Origin: Drosophila pseudoobscura
Lineage: Eukaryota > Arthropoda > Insecta > Diptera > Drosophilidae
Direction: 5' to 3'
Length of the DNA: 64,000 bases
Assembly: GCF_009870125.1 (NCBI RefSeq)
Contig: NC_046679.1
Location: forward strand, 13,640,001 to 13,704,000
Translations under genes and position numbers: made by a program
The notes under the pieces: generated by a model
Told to the model about the DNA's origin: nothing
The model's database searches: none
Seen by the model: the letters and a program-made list of their open reading frames with translations, nothing else
Shown here: in pieces, positions 1 to 12,407 of the stretch
How the letters are laid out: each line of letters starts with the position of its first letter
Position numbering within the stretch: the first letter of the stretch is position 1

Positions 1-1553
1 CTATATTTATTTGCTCGTTAACAATTTATTTGATCTCCAAGGGTATCCAGCATTCAATATCAGCACTAAATATTTCCCCGATGACAATGCTACGCACAAT
101 CGTGTGTGTTTTAGACTTGGACTATCACTAATTGTACATAAATTAATTAGTTTCCATTGCCATGTATTCCATTTAAAATTCACACAATAAAAAGAATATT
201 TATAAGGGATTCCACTACAATCAATTCCATTCAATTAAGTTGTTTCTTCAAGTGCACATTTGTACACACATGGAGTACCTCTGTCTCTGTCTCTGCCTCT
301 GCCTCCGCCTGTGGGTGTGGGTGTGGGCGTAGGTGTGTTTGCTGCAACATGGCAAGCTTGTGGACTCAAATGGATTTTCTTGTTGTCCTTGTCGCTGGCG
401 GAGCAGTTGCAGCGGTGGCCGAGGCGGAGTCTGAGACCGGGGCAGAGGAGGAGGCAGAGGCAGGAGCAACTCAAGTTGCCGTCACGGAAGTTGCCTGTTG
501 AAATTAAGCCAACAGCAATTATGGCAACAAATGCGGCTAGCAGCGTCGATTATGCCTTCCAGTCTGCGGCATGCAGTTCTAGGAATTTTTCTAAAGACAT
601 TCCGCCTGGCTCTGAGCCGGAGCCAATTATATGATCCCCGAGGAGCTTCAAGAAGTTAAAGCATTTGTGGAAAACTCTGTTATGGAAGAAGGTTGAGAAA
701 GCTTCGCCACATCTGAGCTGTGGCTCGGTTAGGGTTTTATTTTGAATAGTTTTAGTGGAGTTTCGGAACTCTCATCTCTCTTTTTTGCATGGGGAATGTT
801 ATTGAAATAAAAGGGTAATTGTTTGGGAACAAATTCTTATATTTCTGGAGGGAACAGCAACCACTCATTTCGGATATCCTAAAATCGCCTCCGCCCATCA
901 AGGTCTATTCCAGAATCACTTTTCAATACACTATAGTCCGCACTTAATCTGCCCATGCATACACTCAATCCTATCCGATCTTAGCCCATCCAATGTGTCA
1001 ATCCCATAGCTCAGCTTTTCAATTACAATCAAATTTGTCAAATGATTGAGCAATCACGACTATTAGATAACAGATAACAGACAGCGAAGAGCAAACACAG
1101 GAAGCAGAAGCCAAACAAAAAAAAATCACGAGAAATGGTAGAAGTGAGAGGAAAAGGAAAACAAAACCGAAAAACCCTTGGAACATGAACGAGCGTGTAG
1201 AAATCATATGCATGTGAATGTTTCCCTGAGTGTGTCCCTGAGTGTGTGTGTACTTTCATGAGTGTGTGTGTTGCCATGAGTGTGTCTACGAGTGTGTATG
1301 TTATCTTATCGCTTCCGTTGGCTGCTACCCACTCCTGGACACACGCAAAAAAAACCAGAAAGGGTTGGGCATAGGGAGCCGAGGCATTACATACCCTGGA
1401 AGTTCCACCTGGGAAAAAAATATCCTGAACCACGAATAGTTACACTTAGATTTGAATATTTATGGCATTGTATTTGGCCCGAGACTTAAAATATATAAAA
1501 ATGGGAAATGTTTTCACTCACGTTTTAACATTAATATGGAAATATTTTCATAT

Positions 1554-1617
1554 TTTAATTAAATATATTTTAAAATAAATTTTATTATACTTTAATTAAA
1601 TATATTTTAAAATAAAT
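1554..1617. repeat. Two-copy AT-rich tandem repeat, 37-bp period
   Basis: A 27-base AT-rich unit occupies 1554-1580 and recurs at 1591-1617. It lies inside a 200-bp stretch that is almost entirely A and T. Confidence 0.75.
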
Positions 1618-1814
1618 ATTTTCGTATTTAACATTAAAAATATATAGGTTTCATATTAAAATAAATATGTTTTATATTAAAATTAAATATTTTGAAATTC
1701 ATGAACATACCATCATAAAATATTCGGCTGTTGATGCTCTTCAGATACAGATATACAGAAATACAGATATCTTATTGATTTTTCGATTCTTCCTGCTATG
1801 CGGGGGTGTCAATA

Positions 1815-1835
1815 ATACCCTATCTTTAAGGGTAT
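1815..1835. repeat. Short inverted repeat ATACCCT / AGGGTAT
   Basis: Perfect 7-bp arms at 1815-1821 and 1829-1835 are separated by 7 bases and followed directly by a TATAAAAAG box. Similar ATACCC/GGGTAT hairpins occur in Drosophila Helitron-like elements, but nothing else of such an element is recognisable here. Confidence 0.45.
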
Positions 1836-2940
1836 AAAAAGAGCTGGGGGGAAAAAAGCCAATGGACGGAAGGAGTGCGTGCTCCTGAAGGAAGAACAAC
1901 ACTTACCCCCAGTTCAATGGAGTTATCGCTGAGCAGAATGCGTTTTACAAACTTCCTACCCGCCCGCAAGCACTTTCCAAAAATACATATCGTATATACT
2001 TTTTTGCCGGTTTGCTTTTTTCTTAAAACGGGCAAAAATTTTGGGGGCAGAGCAAACGAAGTTTTCCCCCATTTCCCCCCCTTTGGCTGCGAGTGTCTCA
2101 CTGTGGGCAAATAAATGCCAAACGCTGCGTAAACCAAATAAAGTCGAAGGCACGCACATATCCCCACCACTCACACACACACATATGCTCCTCCTACGTA
2201 TACGAGTATGTGTGTGGACTCACACCCACCAACACATTTAACAGTAACAGACGTTGGCAATGAACGCTGCGACAGGAAGCAGGCAACAGCCTTTTAGTCC
2301 TTTAGTTGCTCAATTTCAGTTTCACACTTCCGTCGAGCACGAGGACACCCCAGCCACACACACATACACACACTGACAGACAGAAACAGAAAAAGCGACA
2401 GACACATATGCATATGGAGAAGACAGTGGAGTCCTCGACTCGTCTTCGTCCTGGGTCTGGACTCCATCTCCGCTGCAGGCGTAAAAACGTGCGGCGTACA
2501 ATTTACACAACGAAGCGAGCAGAGGAAGAGTAGCGGAGACGGAGGAGCACTTCCAGGAGCAGCCGGAACACCATGAGCAGGCAGGATCACAGGACAGCCA
2601 GGAGGAGGACGGCTGAGCAGCGGCAGCGGCAGCAGCAAAAAGACATGCAACAACAATTAAACTTTCAAAGACGTCGCCGTTGCCGTCGTTGCCGTCGCCG
2701 CCCGACACGGGAAAAGTAAACCGAGCAAAAGTTGTTAACGGGGCATAAAAAATGAACAAGAAAAAGACGGTGGGGCAACGCAGAAAAAAATGTGCAAACA
2801 GATGGGTAGAAGAGCGGCTAAGGAGGATGGGGAGTAGAGGCAGAGCAAAGCAGATGAGAGGCCAGGCCAAGTGGCAGCCTGCAGTCGTGCAGGAAAAAGG
2901 AAAAGGCACGCGCAACTCTAAGGGAAGGAGCAGGCGCAGG

Positions 2941-2970
2941 AGGAGGAGGAGGAGAAGGAGGAGGAGGAGC
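2941..2970. repeat. GGA/GAA microsatellite
   Basis: A purine-rich trinucleotide run. It creates long low-complexity ORFs on both strands that should not be read as genes. Confidence 0.8.
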
Positions 2971-3724
2971 ACTAGGAGCAGGGGCAGGGGCAGGTGCAGA
3001 GCCAACAGACAGCGGCAAATTCGCATGCAAATTGTGCGCGAAAAAAAAGAGGAAGCAGAACAAGACACACAGAAGAAACGACCGACAAAAAAAGGAAAAA
3101 GAAGTCTAGCTTTAGGCGCCGACGCTTGAGATACCCTCTCAATGCGTTTTAAGTGATGTTTCCAATATAATATTACAAAGTTGTGTGGAATAATGGAAAT
3201 TTAAATTGTTTTTGCCCCTGACAGTGCCTCTAAAAAAGTTTGGTATCACCTTAAAGGCAACCTTTCATCAAAAGCATCACACCCTTTCTGCAAAGGTATG
3301 AAAAGAGTCGGAGAAAAAACATGAGCAGACAAAAACCCCGAGTTAGAGTTGGAAATAACGAAAGGCCAGGCCAAAGGAAAACTTTTCCCCCAAAAGATGA
3401 GGCACACGCAGACAGACTCACATATGCGTACGAGAGGCAGAACATAAATGTAAACAATAAAATTGTAGAAAATTGTTGAATAAATAGGGTTCAGTGGGGG
3501 GGCGTGACGTGGTGCTGCAGGAAGGAGATCAGAGGCAGGAGGCAGGCAAACTGCCGGCGGAAAAGCTTTTTCTTGTCATCATTTCACGACTCACGGAGGC
3601 CCCACACCCCCACCCCACACTGGCAGGTCCTCGCGCAGCCCACCCCCAGCCCAGAGCTAGGTGCGAGACAACGGCAATTATCACAATTGTCCCCAGCACT
3701 CATTCACATTCACTCACTCAAAAC

Positions 3725-3753
3725 TGAGATAGAGAAAGAGAGAGAGAGAGAGG
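3725..3753. repeat. GA dinucleotide array
   Basis: A run of GAGA with minor interruptions. Similar arrays lie at 5421-5460 and 8824-8852. Such arrays can bind GAGA factor or CLAMP in flies; a role here is unproven. Confidence 0.7.
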
Positions 3754-5280
3754 CCAGAGTCAGCCTAAGCTCATTCATTCATTCATTCGTGCTGCACTGG
3801 GTAAGGGGAAGCTCCCTCTGCTTTTGCCCATTCATTCGACTTACGCATTGTTCCTGCTCTGACGCCTTGCTGGCTTTTGTTGCACGAACTGTGTTTACAT
3901 TTACACTCTCCGTCAAGAGGCGGCGGCGGCGGTGGCGGCAATGGCAGGGCCAGGCCGGGCCAGGCCAAGCCAGGCTAGGGCATCATTTCCATGCCAGTTG
4001 GCAGTCAGAGAAAGACAGAGAGAGAGGGAGTGAGAGAAAGTGAGGCCATATCCCCGAGACCATAAAAAGCCGCTGCTGACTGACGCCCGGCGTTGCCTAC
4101 TTTGCGGCGCATTTAGTTAAATTGTTTATTTGTCTGCTGCAAGCTTTTCAGTTTGTTCACAATCAATTAAAAGTCAAGCGGCAATGTTTAATTAAGCTAA
4201 AAGAAGCGCCGACAACTGCAGCCATTCGCCATTTTCCCCCCATTTACAGCGGTTTTAATTAGTGTCCCTGACCCCGCCTCCAACCCCATTTCCGACTGCT
4301 CTTCTTATCCTTGTCTTGGCCCAAATTGAGTTATTAGATGCTCATTATCGGCCTTTGCCGAGTCTCTCTCTCTGTCTCTCTGCGCTTTGCACTTTCCACT
4401 TTCCACACTCCACTCTGCAAAAGCCGCTGACATGGAATATAAATTTGCAATGCCCCACATCATCACACCCCCGTTGCAGGAGTCGCCAATAATTGGCTAC
4501 TAATGGTGCCACATAAAAACTTTTACCGACTGCAATAAAAAATCCCATTGACAAAACTTTTACCCACCAACTACAACAAATAAAAGCTGCGAAAGAAACA
4601 ACAGCAACGGCATCGGCGGCAGCCACCATCAGGCATTCAACGAAATGAAGAAGAAACAAAAAAAAGTAACTAGGAAAAAACAGAATCAATTAACATTTTC
4701 ATTTTGCGATTTTCCGCTTCAACTTTCCAGCGCAAAATTATTGCATTTTGTCATCTTTGTTGTTTTTCCCCGCAGCAGTTGTTTGGAAGCCAATCTGAAT
4801 GGCTTGAAAGCATATAATAGATGTTTATTTATTGAATGAACGGGAAATGCAATAATTGAGAATCCGCAGTGGATAAATGTCTACCGGATGAGAGAGATTT
4901 CCTGATATTATAGGAGTGCTCAACTAATTTGCATGGAATATATCCGTGCAAGATCCAACCAGTAATACGGCAGATAATTCATTGAAACCGATTCCATTGG
5001 AGGCCTTCTTAATCCCACTTTCTTGCTAATTATTAAGGCTGTTCCATGCCAAAAAGGCAGGCCTCCCTCCCACTCGAGTGTTATTGCTTTCGATGGCCCT
5101 TCGAAATTCGAATGCGCATCCGTTGAGGCATGCAGCGCGGGGTGGGGGGCGGCGCACCTGCATTATGCCACAGTCGACTCCACTCCAGCCACGCGCTTTA
5201 TTGCAAACAATTTGCCCTGTTTGTGCCACCGGACAAATGACAAAAAGGACAAATGGCGCAAAATATTTTGCTTTCGCCCC

Positions 5281-5312
5281 GGTCCGGTTCGGTCTGGTCC
5301 GGTCCGGTCCGG
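5281..5312. repeat. GGTCC/GGTTC short tandem repeat
   Basis: About six imperfect 5-base units of the type ggtcc in a GC-rich patch. Confidence 0.7.
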
Positions 5313-8300
5313 GACTTGTCCCCGGATCCCTCTGTCCCTGGCAATCGGAAATGTTGCCAAAGTTCCTCACACACAGACACACTCATATGCCCTAAAGGCA
5401 CACACATAGACAGACAAAAAGAAAGGAAGAGAGAGAGAGAGGGGGAAGGAGAGAGGGAGGCCATGCACAATGTATGCACTGAGGCAATGCTTTGGCGGCT
5501 TAGCCGCGCCCCCACTCCACTCCAATCTACTCCGCTCTGCCTCTGCGCCCCCCACCAGGCCAACACTTTACACTGTCCGCCTCTCCACTGCTATCAACTA
5601 CACTCGGAGAAAAGAAGCCAACACAAAATCGCCCTAATAAAGTTTTGTATAAAATAAAAAAGGGATAAAGTGCACTTCTAAGAATCAATCAATCCTATTC
5701 ATTGAAATAAGAATAGAAGTCAGAAAAAAAATCTTTTTTTTTGCTAGTGTAGTTGTTCGCGTACACTGTCCTACACTGCACTGCCTTTCTGCCTGCAGTG
5801 TTTGTTTTAATTTAAATAAATGAGCTTAAGCGCGCTCACAGCTCGTGATCCTTTAAGGCTATACTCTCCTTATTTGCTGCCTTCAGCAGTGCCTTGTCCT
5901 TGTCGCTTTCGCCGTTGCCATTGCTTCAGTCATCGCCTTTTGTTGTCCTTATTTAGCTGACGGACGGAGGACACTGGGGTTGTCGCCATTGCCAGGATAT
6001 GCAAGTGCTAAGCATTTTTAAGTCAAATTGCTTTGCCGAACATTTCGCCATTTGCCTGCACGACTGACCTGACCCAGGCCGTGCTCCCTGGCGCCCCGAC
6101 GTTACCCATGCCCCTCGTCCTCATCCGTTTAGCTTAGGACGCCTGCTGTCCGCCACCAGCGACGCGTTGCTGACGTTGTCGCCATCGTCGTCATCGCTCT
6201 TTTGTTATACCCAGGACTTTTCGGATGGCAAGGGAATATGGTATTGCAGGAAATGCATAAAAGTCTTGAAAGGAATCCAAAATCGAGTAGTTATAGACCT
6301 GCATTGGGGCTATAGCTTCTCGTTTTCGGAAAGCATAGAAGTTGCAGACCAAATTAGGCAGCGATGCAACAGAGGGAAATGCCAAAAGCACCCGGAAAAT
6401 TTGAGAGTCTCTGGGTACCGGGTATCTTATTGTCGAGCCACTCGACTATAGCGTTTTCTCTTGTTTTTGTGCTTTGTCCTGCCCCGGCTCTTGGTCCTGC
6501 TCCTGCTGCTGCTGCTCCTAGTGCTGGTGTGTGTAGCAGGAGAACTTCAAAAGGCTTTTCCGCTGTGTTAGTTCGCTTTGCTGTCGCCTTTTGCTCCCTT
6601 CACTTGCGCCCCGCACTCCGACCTCGCTCTGCCACTTGTCGGGCTTCGCTTTCTTCCCGCCGCTCTCAGCCGCTCCGTGCTTTCTACGCTTTCTCTCTGT
6701 TAGCCAGCCTGAAGTTTACCTTTGGCTGCAACTGCGCTGATTTGCAGTTTCTTCTTTTCATTTGATGGGCGCAGCTTTTTGTCATGTTTTTAGTTTATTT
6801 TATTTTTTTTGTTTTTTTTCTGTGTGTTTTGTTTGCTCTCCTTTGCTCGCTTTGCGTTCGCTTCTGTTTACACAGCAAATTTATTTATTTTCGCACTGTG
6901 GGACGCTCTTAAATATTCCGTCTTTTGAGTGCTAATGCAAATGTTGTCTGCCAGGCGGGTGAGCGGCAATCAGGAGGGAATCGCTTCAGATAAATACAGA
7001 AAATTAACTGTATACACCCGACATAGACATTTCTCAATAGCTGATCCCCTTTATTGAGTAGCAGCCATTCAGAGAAGTCATTCAATTGGAAAATACCCAA
7101 CGTTAAAAGTCACTGATTGGCCGTAAGGCGGTGCAACGCTGCAACAGAGCCGTGGAAATGCTTGTTAAATTGCTGCGAAAATTCATAAAACAAACAGGGA
7201 GAAAACAGAAACATCAACAGACGGAATGGCAGTAAGGATGCCATAAAAAATAAGTCAAGAATAAGTCAAGAATGAGTAATCCTGTTGTCCTTGAAGACAA
7301 ACGAATGACTGGTGCCTGAGCGGCAGGCAAAAGAGCATTTGCTGAGTGAGTGTCCACAGGACAAAGCATAATGAGATTATCACTTGTTCTGTCTGTTTTA
7401 TATCCCTACCAAGGACATCGCTTGGGACTTTGTTTTTGTTTCTTCTTGAATACGAACGCGATCAACTTTGGCCATAAGCGAATTTATCCCAAGTACTGGC
7501 TATCCTGATCCTTGATAAACATTGCTCACGAAATACGACACTGTACAGGGGAAATAATTACTTAGAGCTGCATTGAATGCTGCTTCGCTTAAGCCCCTCT
7601 CTTCCGCTAGTACTTCCTTTGAGGATAACTCTCAACTGAGAGCTTGTTGGACGAAAGTTTGTGTCGAGTGGAGCACTTCAGTGGCCCATTAGGACATTGC
7701 TATAGAATGTCATTCAAAGGAAAAAGCGCTCCCTCGGGCAGCAGCCCTAAACTACAAATATCTCCCAGGGCAAATCATTCCACTAAGAGAGATTTGCTAA
7801 TCCTTGATTCCTAACATAGGAGAGATGAGATGAGATGCATTTAACAATTAATCGTTTCGACAAAGTCTTTTGTTTTTATCTGTGGCCGTAATCCATTTGA
7901 AAAACGAGACAATAAGCTCTCAAGTGAGCGGTGAAAAAGTAGTAAATTGAATAGCCATAAGCTAATCCACTTAGGTGATGCGAGGATTGTTGCCACACCT
8001 ACGCGGCCCCCTTACACGGCCCAAGTCCAAGGAGCTGCTGGCCCCCGGCAAGCTGTTCCATCTACAAGTTTAAGTGCATCCCTTCGCTTCGCCCAACCCT
8101 AGTGCATTCTGCAACTCTAATTTAATAAGTAAATCACATTTCCGCCTCTTGAATGTCACCGTCTCCAGCTCCTCCAGACAATCTCCTGGCATGATGCTCC
8201 GCATCGAAGCTTGCTCCGTGGCGTTCCCGTGCTCGGGGCATCGCATTGACACCTCGTCAAAAGTTTTCCAAGACAGCGCCGGAACGGTGGAGGAGGCGAA

Positions 8301-8572
8301 GGAGGGGACTTGCTAACTGGTTTAGTGCAAATTTACTATTAGGAGAGCGCTCAATTTCACACTGAAATTAAATTACAGCGCGTCGAAATGTGGCAGGCAG
8401 GCGGGACGTAAAAGGGGTGCCCGGGGTGGGGTGGGGTGGGGAGATCAGAGCTTTGTGGCGGGTTTGGGGGAGCTACAAATGAGCGAACACCTCGTTAGTT
8501 TCTGCGCCTTGGAACTTTTTTAATATTTACATTCATATTTTGCACCTCTGCCTGCCGCCTTTTTAACCGCTT

Positions 8573-8622
8573 TTCCGTGTTCCGTGCTCCGTGTTCCGTG
8601 CTCCGTGTTCCTTGTTCCGTTC
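8573..8622. repeat. Tandem repeat of ttccgtg/ctccgtg units
   Basis: About seven imperfect 7-base units, alternating ttccgtg and ctccgtg, which gives a 14-base higher-order period. Confidence 0.75.
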
Positions 8623-9211
8623 CGCTGCTGGTAGAGCGGAGGAGCGGGGCTTTTCTTTTATTGCAACTTCTGAAACGGGGGCCCTGGCCTGGATGGACGG
8701 ACCAAGGATGCTGTCGAGTCATAAATTTTTGTTTGTGTTGAAAATTGCATTTGCCTTTTACTTTGTGTCGAGGTTGAGGCGGGAGAAAGCACCCAGAAAA
8801 AGGAAGAAAGAGAGACCGAACGGCAGAGAGAGAGAGAGCGAGAGCGAGAGAGATTGAGCTTACCCGGCAGCCATATTGGATGCTCCTAAAAGCAGGCAAC
8901 GTAAAACGTGAAATTTGTTGCAACGCTTGATAATCAAGTTAGCGATGGGCGTGTCCACGCCCCCACACTGCCCCGGGGCAGCGGCAGTGGCCACCTCCCC
9001 GCACCCGCCCACCCTTTGGGTGCACTCAAATTGAACAGGCTTTTGTGCTCGATTTCTGTTTTTCGCCTTCACTTTATCGTTGAAATAAATTTAAGCCGAT
9101 GATTCCGATTCCCCTTCCCATTCCGATTCCTCTTTAGCGATTTTCATGCCATACCATCCCGATTTTGATTTAGATTTTGATGTTTTTTGCTCCCATTCTG
9201 TTTACTTGCAG

Positions 9212-9586
9212 ATGTCGGCGGCCGCGGCAGCGGGTGGCAAAGGCACTGCCATGGATGTGGATGTGGTGCAGGCAGCTGGAAATCAAAGCCCAATTGGCAC
9301 AAACACGCGGTAAATAGAAATCGCAATCGAGGCTTGCAATTGAAAATAGAAATTCGCATTCAAATGCAAATAGAAATAGAAATAGAAATTGCCACGAGAC
9401 CCCAAACAACAAACAGGGCGAAAAAAACAACTAAAATACCCATAAAATAACACAAAAACAAAGAGAGAGAAACAGTAAGAGAAAATTGGAAGAGAAACAG
9501 CAGCTGCTGCTGCCGGTTCTGCTGCTGCAGCAAATAACTGAACCACAACGACAAAAACAAAAACAACAACAAAGGACAACAACAAT
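9212..9586 (+). other. Probable 5' leader exon of the DIP-type gene, with an uORF
   Basis: A pyrimidine-rich tract ending in ttacttgcag at 9202-9211 is a good splice acceptor, and the likely exon runs from 9212 into the first coding exon. The first three bases after the acceptor are ATG. They open a 33-codon uORF (9212-9313) beginning MSAAAAAGGKGTAMD and ending in TAA, 273 bases before the main start. The sequence acgcg/gtaaat at 9309-9310 could be an alternative donor. The rest of the leader is rich in aaatag and CAG/CAA repeats. Exon status is inferred from splice-site quality only. Confidence 0.5.
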
Positions 9587-11838
9587 ATGGAGAAGCTACT
9601 GCTATCGCCGGCGCTGTTTGTCATTTTGATAATGGCCACAAAATGCGGCAATGCCGTTGCACAGAATCAGCATCACGGTAAGTGGGCAAAAACGGGTGTA
9701 ATGGGTGCAGCAGAAGCCATGCTAGAGCTTCTATCGTTCACGAGATGAAAATTAGGTTGTGGGCTTTAATGAGTAGATCACATCCTCAGGCTTAGAATTT
9801 GCAAAGTAACCACAGAAACTTTTTTAAAAATTCAATAACCTCTGTTTGGTGACTCACCGAGCTCTCATAATTTTCACGGGGCATTTAAAGCGCCCATATC
9901 AAAACATATTAATGGTTTGAAAAGGGAATTGTCTAATCTTTCATAGGATTTTTTATTCATGTCGATACAATGGCTGTAACTGAATTTACAACGAGGCCAA
10001 GTTGATATTTTGTACCATGTTAAATGTTTCTTTATCTATACAAAAGTGAAAATAAATGAAGATACATATAGACCGTTTTTTGTATCAGTTAATCAACTAA
10101 ATCCCATCCTACATCCCCACAGAAAGCAACTCCCAGTTGGATCCCGACCCAGAGTTCATTGGCTTCATCAACAATGTGACATATCCGGCTGGACGGGAGG
10201 CCATACTCGCCTGTTCCGTGCGAAATCTAGGCAAAAACAAGGTAAGCTTCGATGATCTCTGTAGAGTTTCCAGGGCATTTATGATGTACTCCAAACAGGT
10301 GGGCTGGTTAAGGGCCTCCGATCAAACTGTGCTGGCCCTGCAAGGCCGTGTGGTCACCCACAATGCGAGGATCAGTGTCATGCACCAAGATATGCACACG
10401 TAAGTAGTAGAAGAGATTCCTTTGACATGGATTACCTATATTCTTTGGACCACTTACAGATGGAAACTGAAGATCAGCAAGCTGCGTGAGAGCGATCGAG
10501 GCTGCTATATGTGCCAGATCAACACGAGTCCCATGAAGAAGCAAGTCGGATGCATCGATGTCCAAGGTTTGTCTTGCCACGAGACCATTTCTCTCATATA
10601 GCATATGTTAATGACCCACTGCTTCTATAATAGTCCCACCCGACATAATCAATGAGGATTCCTCCGCTGATATGGCCGTGCAGGAGGGCGAGGATGCCAC
10701 GCTCACCTGCAAGGCCACTGGCAATCCTCTGCCCCGCGTTATCTGGCGACGGGAGGATGGCGAAATGATACTCATACGAAAGCCAGGCAGTCGCGAGCTG
10801 ATGAAAGGTCTGTACTCTAGTCTTGTATTTGATATGTTGATACATTTGGACGTTGTTTCTTTAGTGGAGTCCTACAATGGCTCTTCTTTGAGATTGCTTC
10901 GTCTGGAGAGGCGCCAGATGGGCGCCTACCTGTGCATTGCCTCCAATGATGTACCACCGGCAGTCAGCAAACGCGTATCGCTCAGTGTGCAATGTAAGTA
11001 GTCGATTATTAATCGATGTAATGGAATATTGTGATAACAATACAATTTCCCTGTCCTCCACCACTACACTACAGTTGCGCCTATGGTGCGTGCCCCCAGC
11101 CAACTGCTGGGCACGCCGCTGGGCTCAGATGTGCAGCTGGAATGCCAGGTGGAGGCCTCGCCCTCGCCCGTCTCCTACTGGCTGAAGGGGGCGCGGACCT
11201 CGAATGGGTTCGCCAGCGTCTCCACAGCGAGCCTGGAGTCCGGGTCACCAGGACCCGAAATGCTGCTCGATGGGTAAGGAACTGCCAACATTTGTGGGGC
11301 TTGTACCACCTCATCCTCCCCCCCTTTCCATTTTGCAGGCCCAAGTATGGGATAACGGAGCGGCGCGATGGCTATCGCGGGGTCATGTTGCTGGTGGTGC
11401 GTTCCTTCTCGCCCTCCGATGTGGGCACCTATCACTGCGTCAGCACAAACTCGCTGGGCCGTGCCGAGGGCACACTGCGGTTATACGGTGCGTATACGCA
11501 ATCTCTGCCCAGCGGTGGCCAATGTCCCTTACTCATTTGTGGTCGTGGTGGTCCCTTGGGGGCGTATATACTTTGTAAATTGCAGAAATCAAGCTACACC
11601 CTGGTGCCGCGGCCAGCAACGATGATCATCTCAATTTCGTTGGAGGTAAGAGAAGAACGGAGTGCCCCATTCGAGGGAGCTATGGCTTATCTGTGTCTCT
11701 GTCTCTCCCTCTGCGGCAGGCCTCGAGGATGCGGCACGGAGTGTGGCCACCAGGAGGCACACAACGTGGCAGCCCCTCTGGATGCTGATGCTGCTGCTGC
11801 TGCTGATGCCGCTGCGACAGCGGCCTGGGGGAGCGTGA
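9587..11838 (+). CDS. Three-Ig-domain cell-surface protein of the DIP (Dpr-interacting protein) family, possibly DIP-gamma
   Basis: Ten exons, all joins in phase: 9587-9677, 10123-10241, 10299-10399, 10460-10566, 10634-10807, 10865-10993, 11075-11273, 11339-11487, 11586-11645 and 11720-11838, giving 415 residues. A signal peptide (MEKLLLSPALFVILIMA, ending near residue 25) is followed by three Ig domains. Their cysteine pairs are ILAC..CYMC (about 45-140), LTCKATGNP..AYLCIASN (about 145-235) and LECQVE..TYHCVS (about 245-345). The C terminus has a hydrophobic stretch (LWMLMLLLLLMPL, about 396-408) that may be a GPI signal or membrane anchor. DIP proteins bind Dpr partners at synapses and direct neuron wiring. 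The second-domain motif MGAYLCIASNDVPPAVSKR is typical of DIP/Lachesin-type proteins. Which DIP paralogue this is was not established. Confidence 0.9.
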
Positions 11839-12330
11839 TATCAAAACTGAAGAAGAGCCGGCAATCAAGTATTCCTACACGATTCCCTCGGACATCGACA
11901 TCGACATCGACTACAACATCGACATCGATATCTATATCGCCTGCATTCTTGTTGTTTCTGTTACCGTTTCCATTTGCGTTCTGCGTTTGCGTTTGCGTTA
12001 AATCTCCCCTTAGTGTATATCCTCGCCACATACATATATGTACTGCCAAGGGCGCCGTCCTGCGCCAGATATCATTTGCATACGTATCAGGAATCGCGTT
12101 GTTCCCACCATTACCACCAACAGACCCCGGCCCTGGCCCTGGCCCTGGTCCTGGCCCGGATAATATCAAAGTGGACGATAGGATAGCCCCAGACCCAGCC
12201 ACAGCCACAGCCACAGCCCATTCCCCCGAACATAATGTTACATTGCATATAAATTAAATATGAATACTATAAAATAGTGCATAAAATGTATTATCATAAT
12301 ATAAATAACGACAAAATTATTGAATAAATT
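11839..12330 (+). other. 3' UTR of the DIP-type gene
   Basis: This stretch follows the TGA at 11836-11838 and runs to an AATAAA at 12323-12328. It carries three hexamer arrays: acatcg units near 11890-11930, a ggccct array near 12126-12155 and agccac units near 12197-12218. The convergent hydroxylase gene ends at 12408, leaving under 80 bases between the two. Confidence 0.7.
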
Positions 12331-12407
12331 ATCGCAAAACAAATAAAAAAGCAAAAAAAAAAAACAGTGAAACAAAAAGGAAAAGCTGAATGGAATTGTG
12401 TTTTCCC

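Larger units (their letters stand above)
1..9211. other. Non-coding flank upstream of the DIP-type gene
   Basis: No open reading frame here looks like a real protein. The longest ones read simple repeats or are open on both strands. The stretch holds an AT-rich tract near 1480-1700, CA/GT runs, several GA arrays and GC-rich patches. Long 5' introns and distal regulatory DNA are usual for Drosophila neuronal adhesion genes, so this is probably upstream regulatory or intronic DNA of the gene at 9587. That assignment is inference. A GA-rich stretch followed by an ataaaaag box near 4062 could be a promoter but is not supported further. A short minus-strand ORF at 8070-8312 is discussed in the findings. 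Confidence 0.6.

Noticed and set aside
2322-3068. A 248-codon minus-strand frame with Leu/Arg/Pro runs
   Set aside because: Encoded by GGA and CA microsatellites; no protein-like composition.
11836-11850. Stop-codon readthrough at the end of the DIP-type gene
   Set aside because: A second in-frame TGA follows after three codons, so readthrough would add almost nothing.
11031-12257. A 408-codon frame across the DIP gene's last exons and 3' UTR
   Set aside because: It starts at TTG, runs through introns in the wrong frame, and stays open only because of hexamer arrays.
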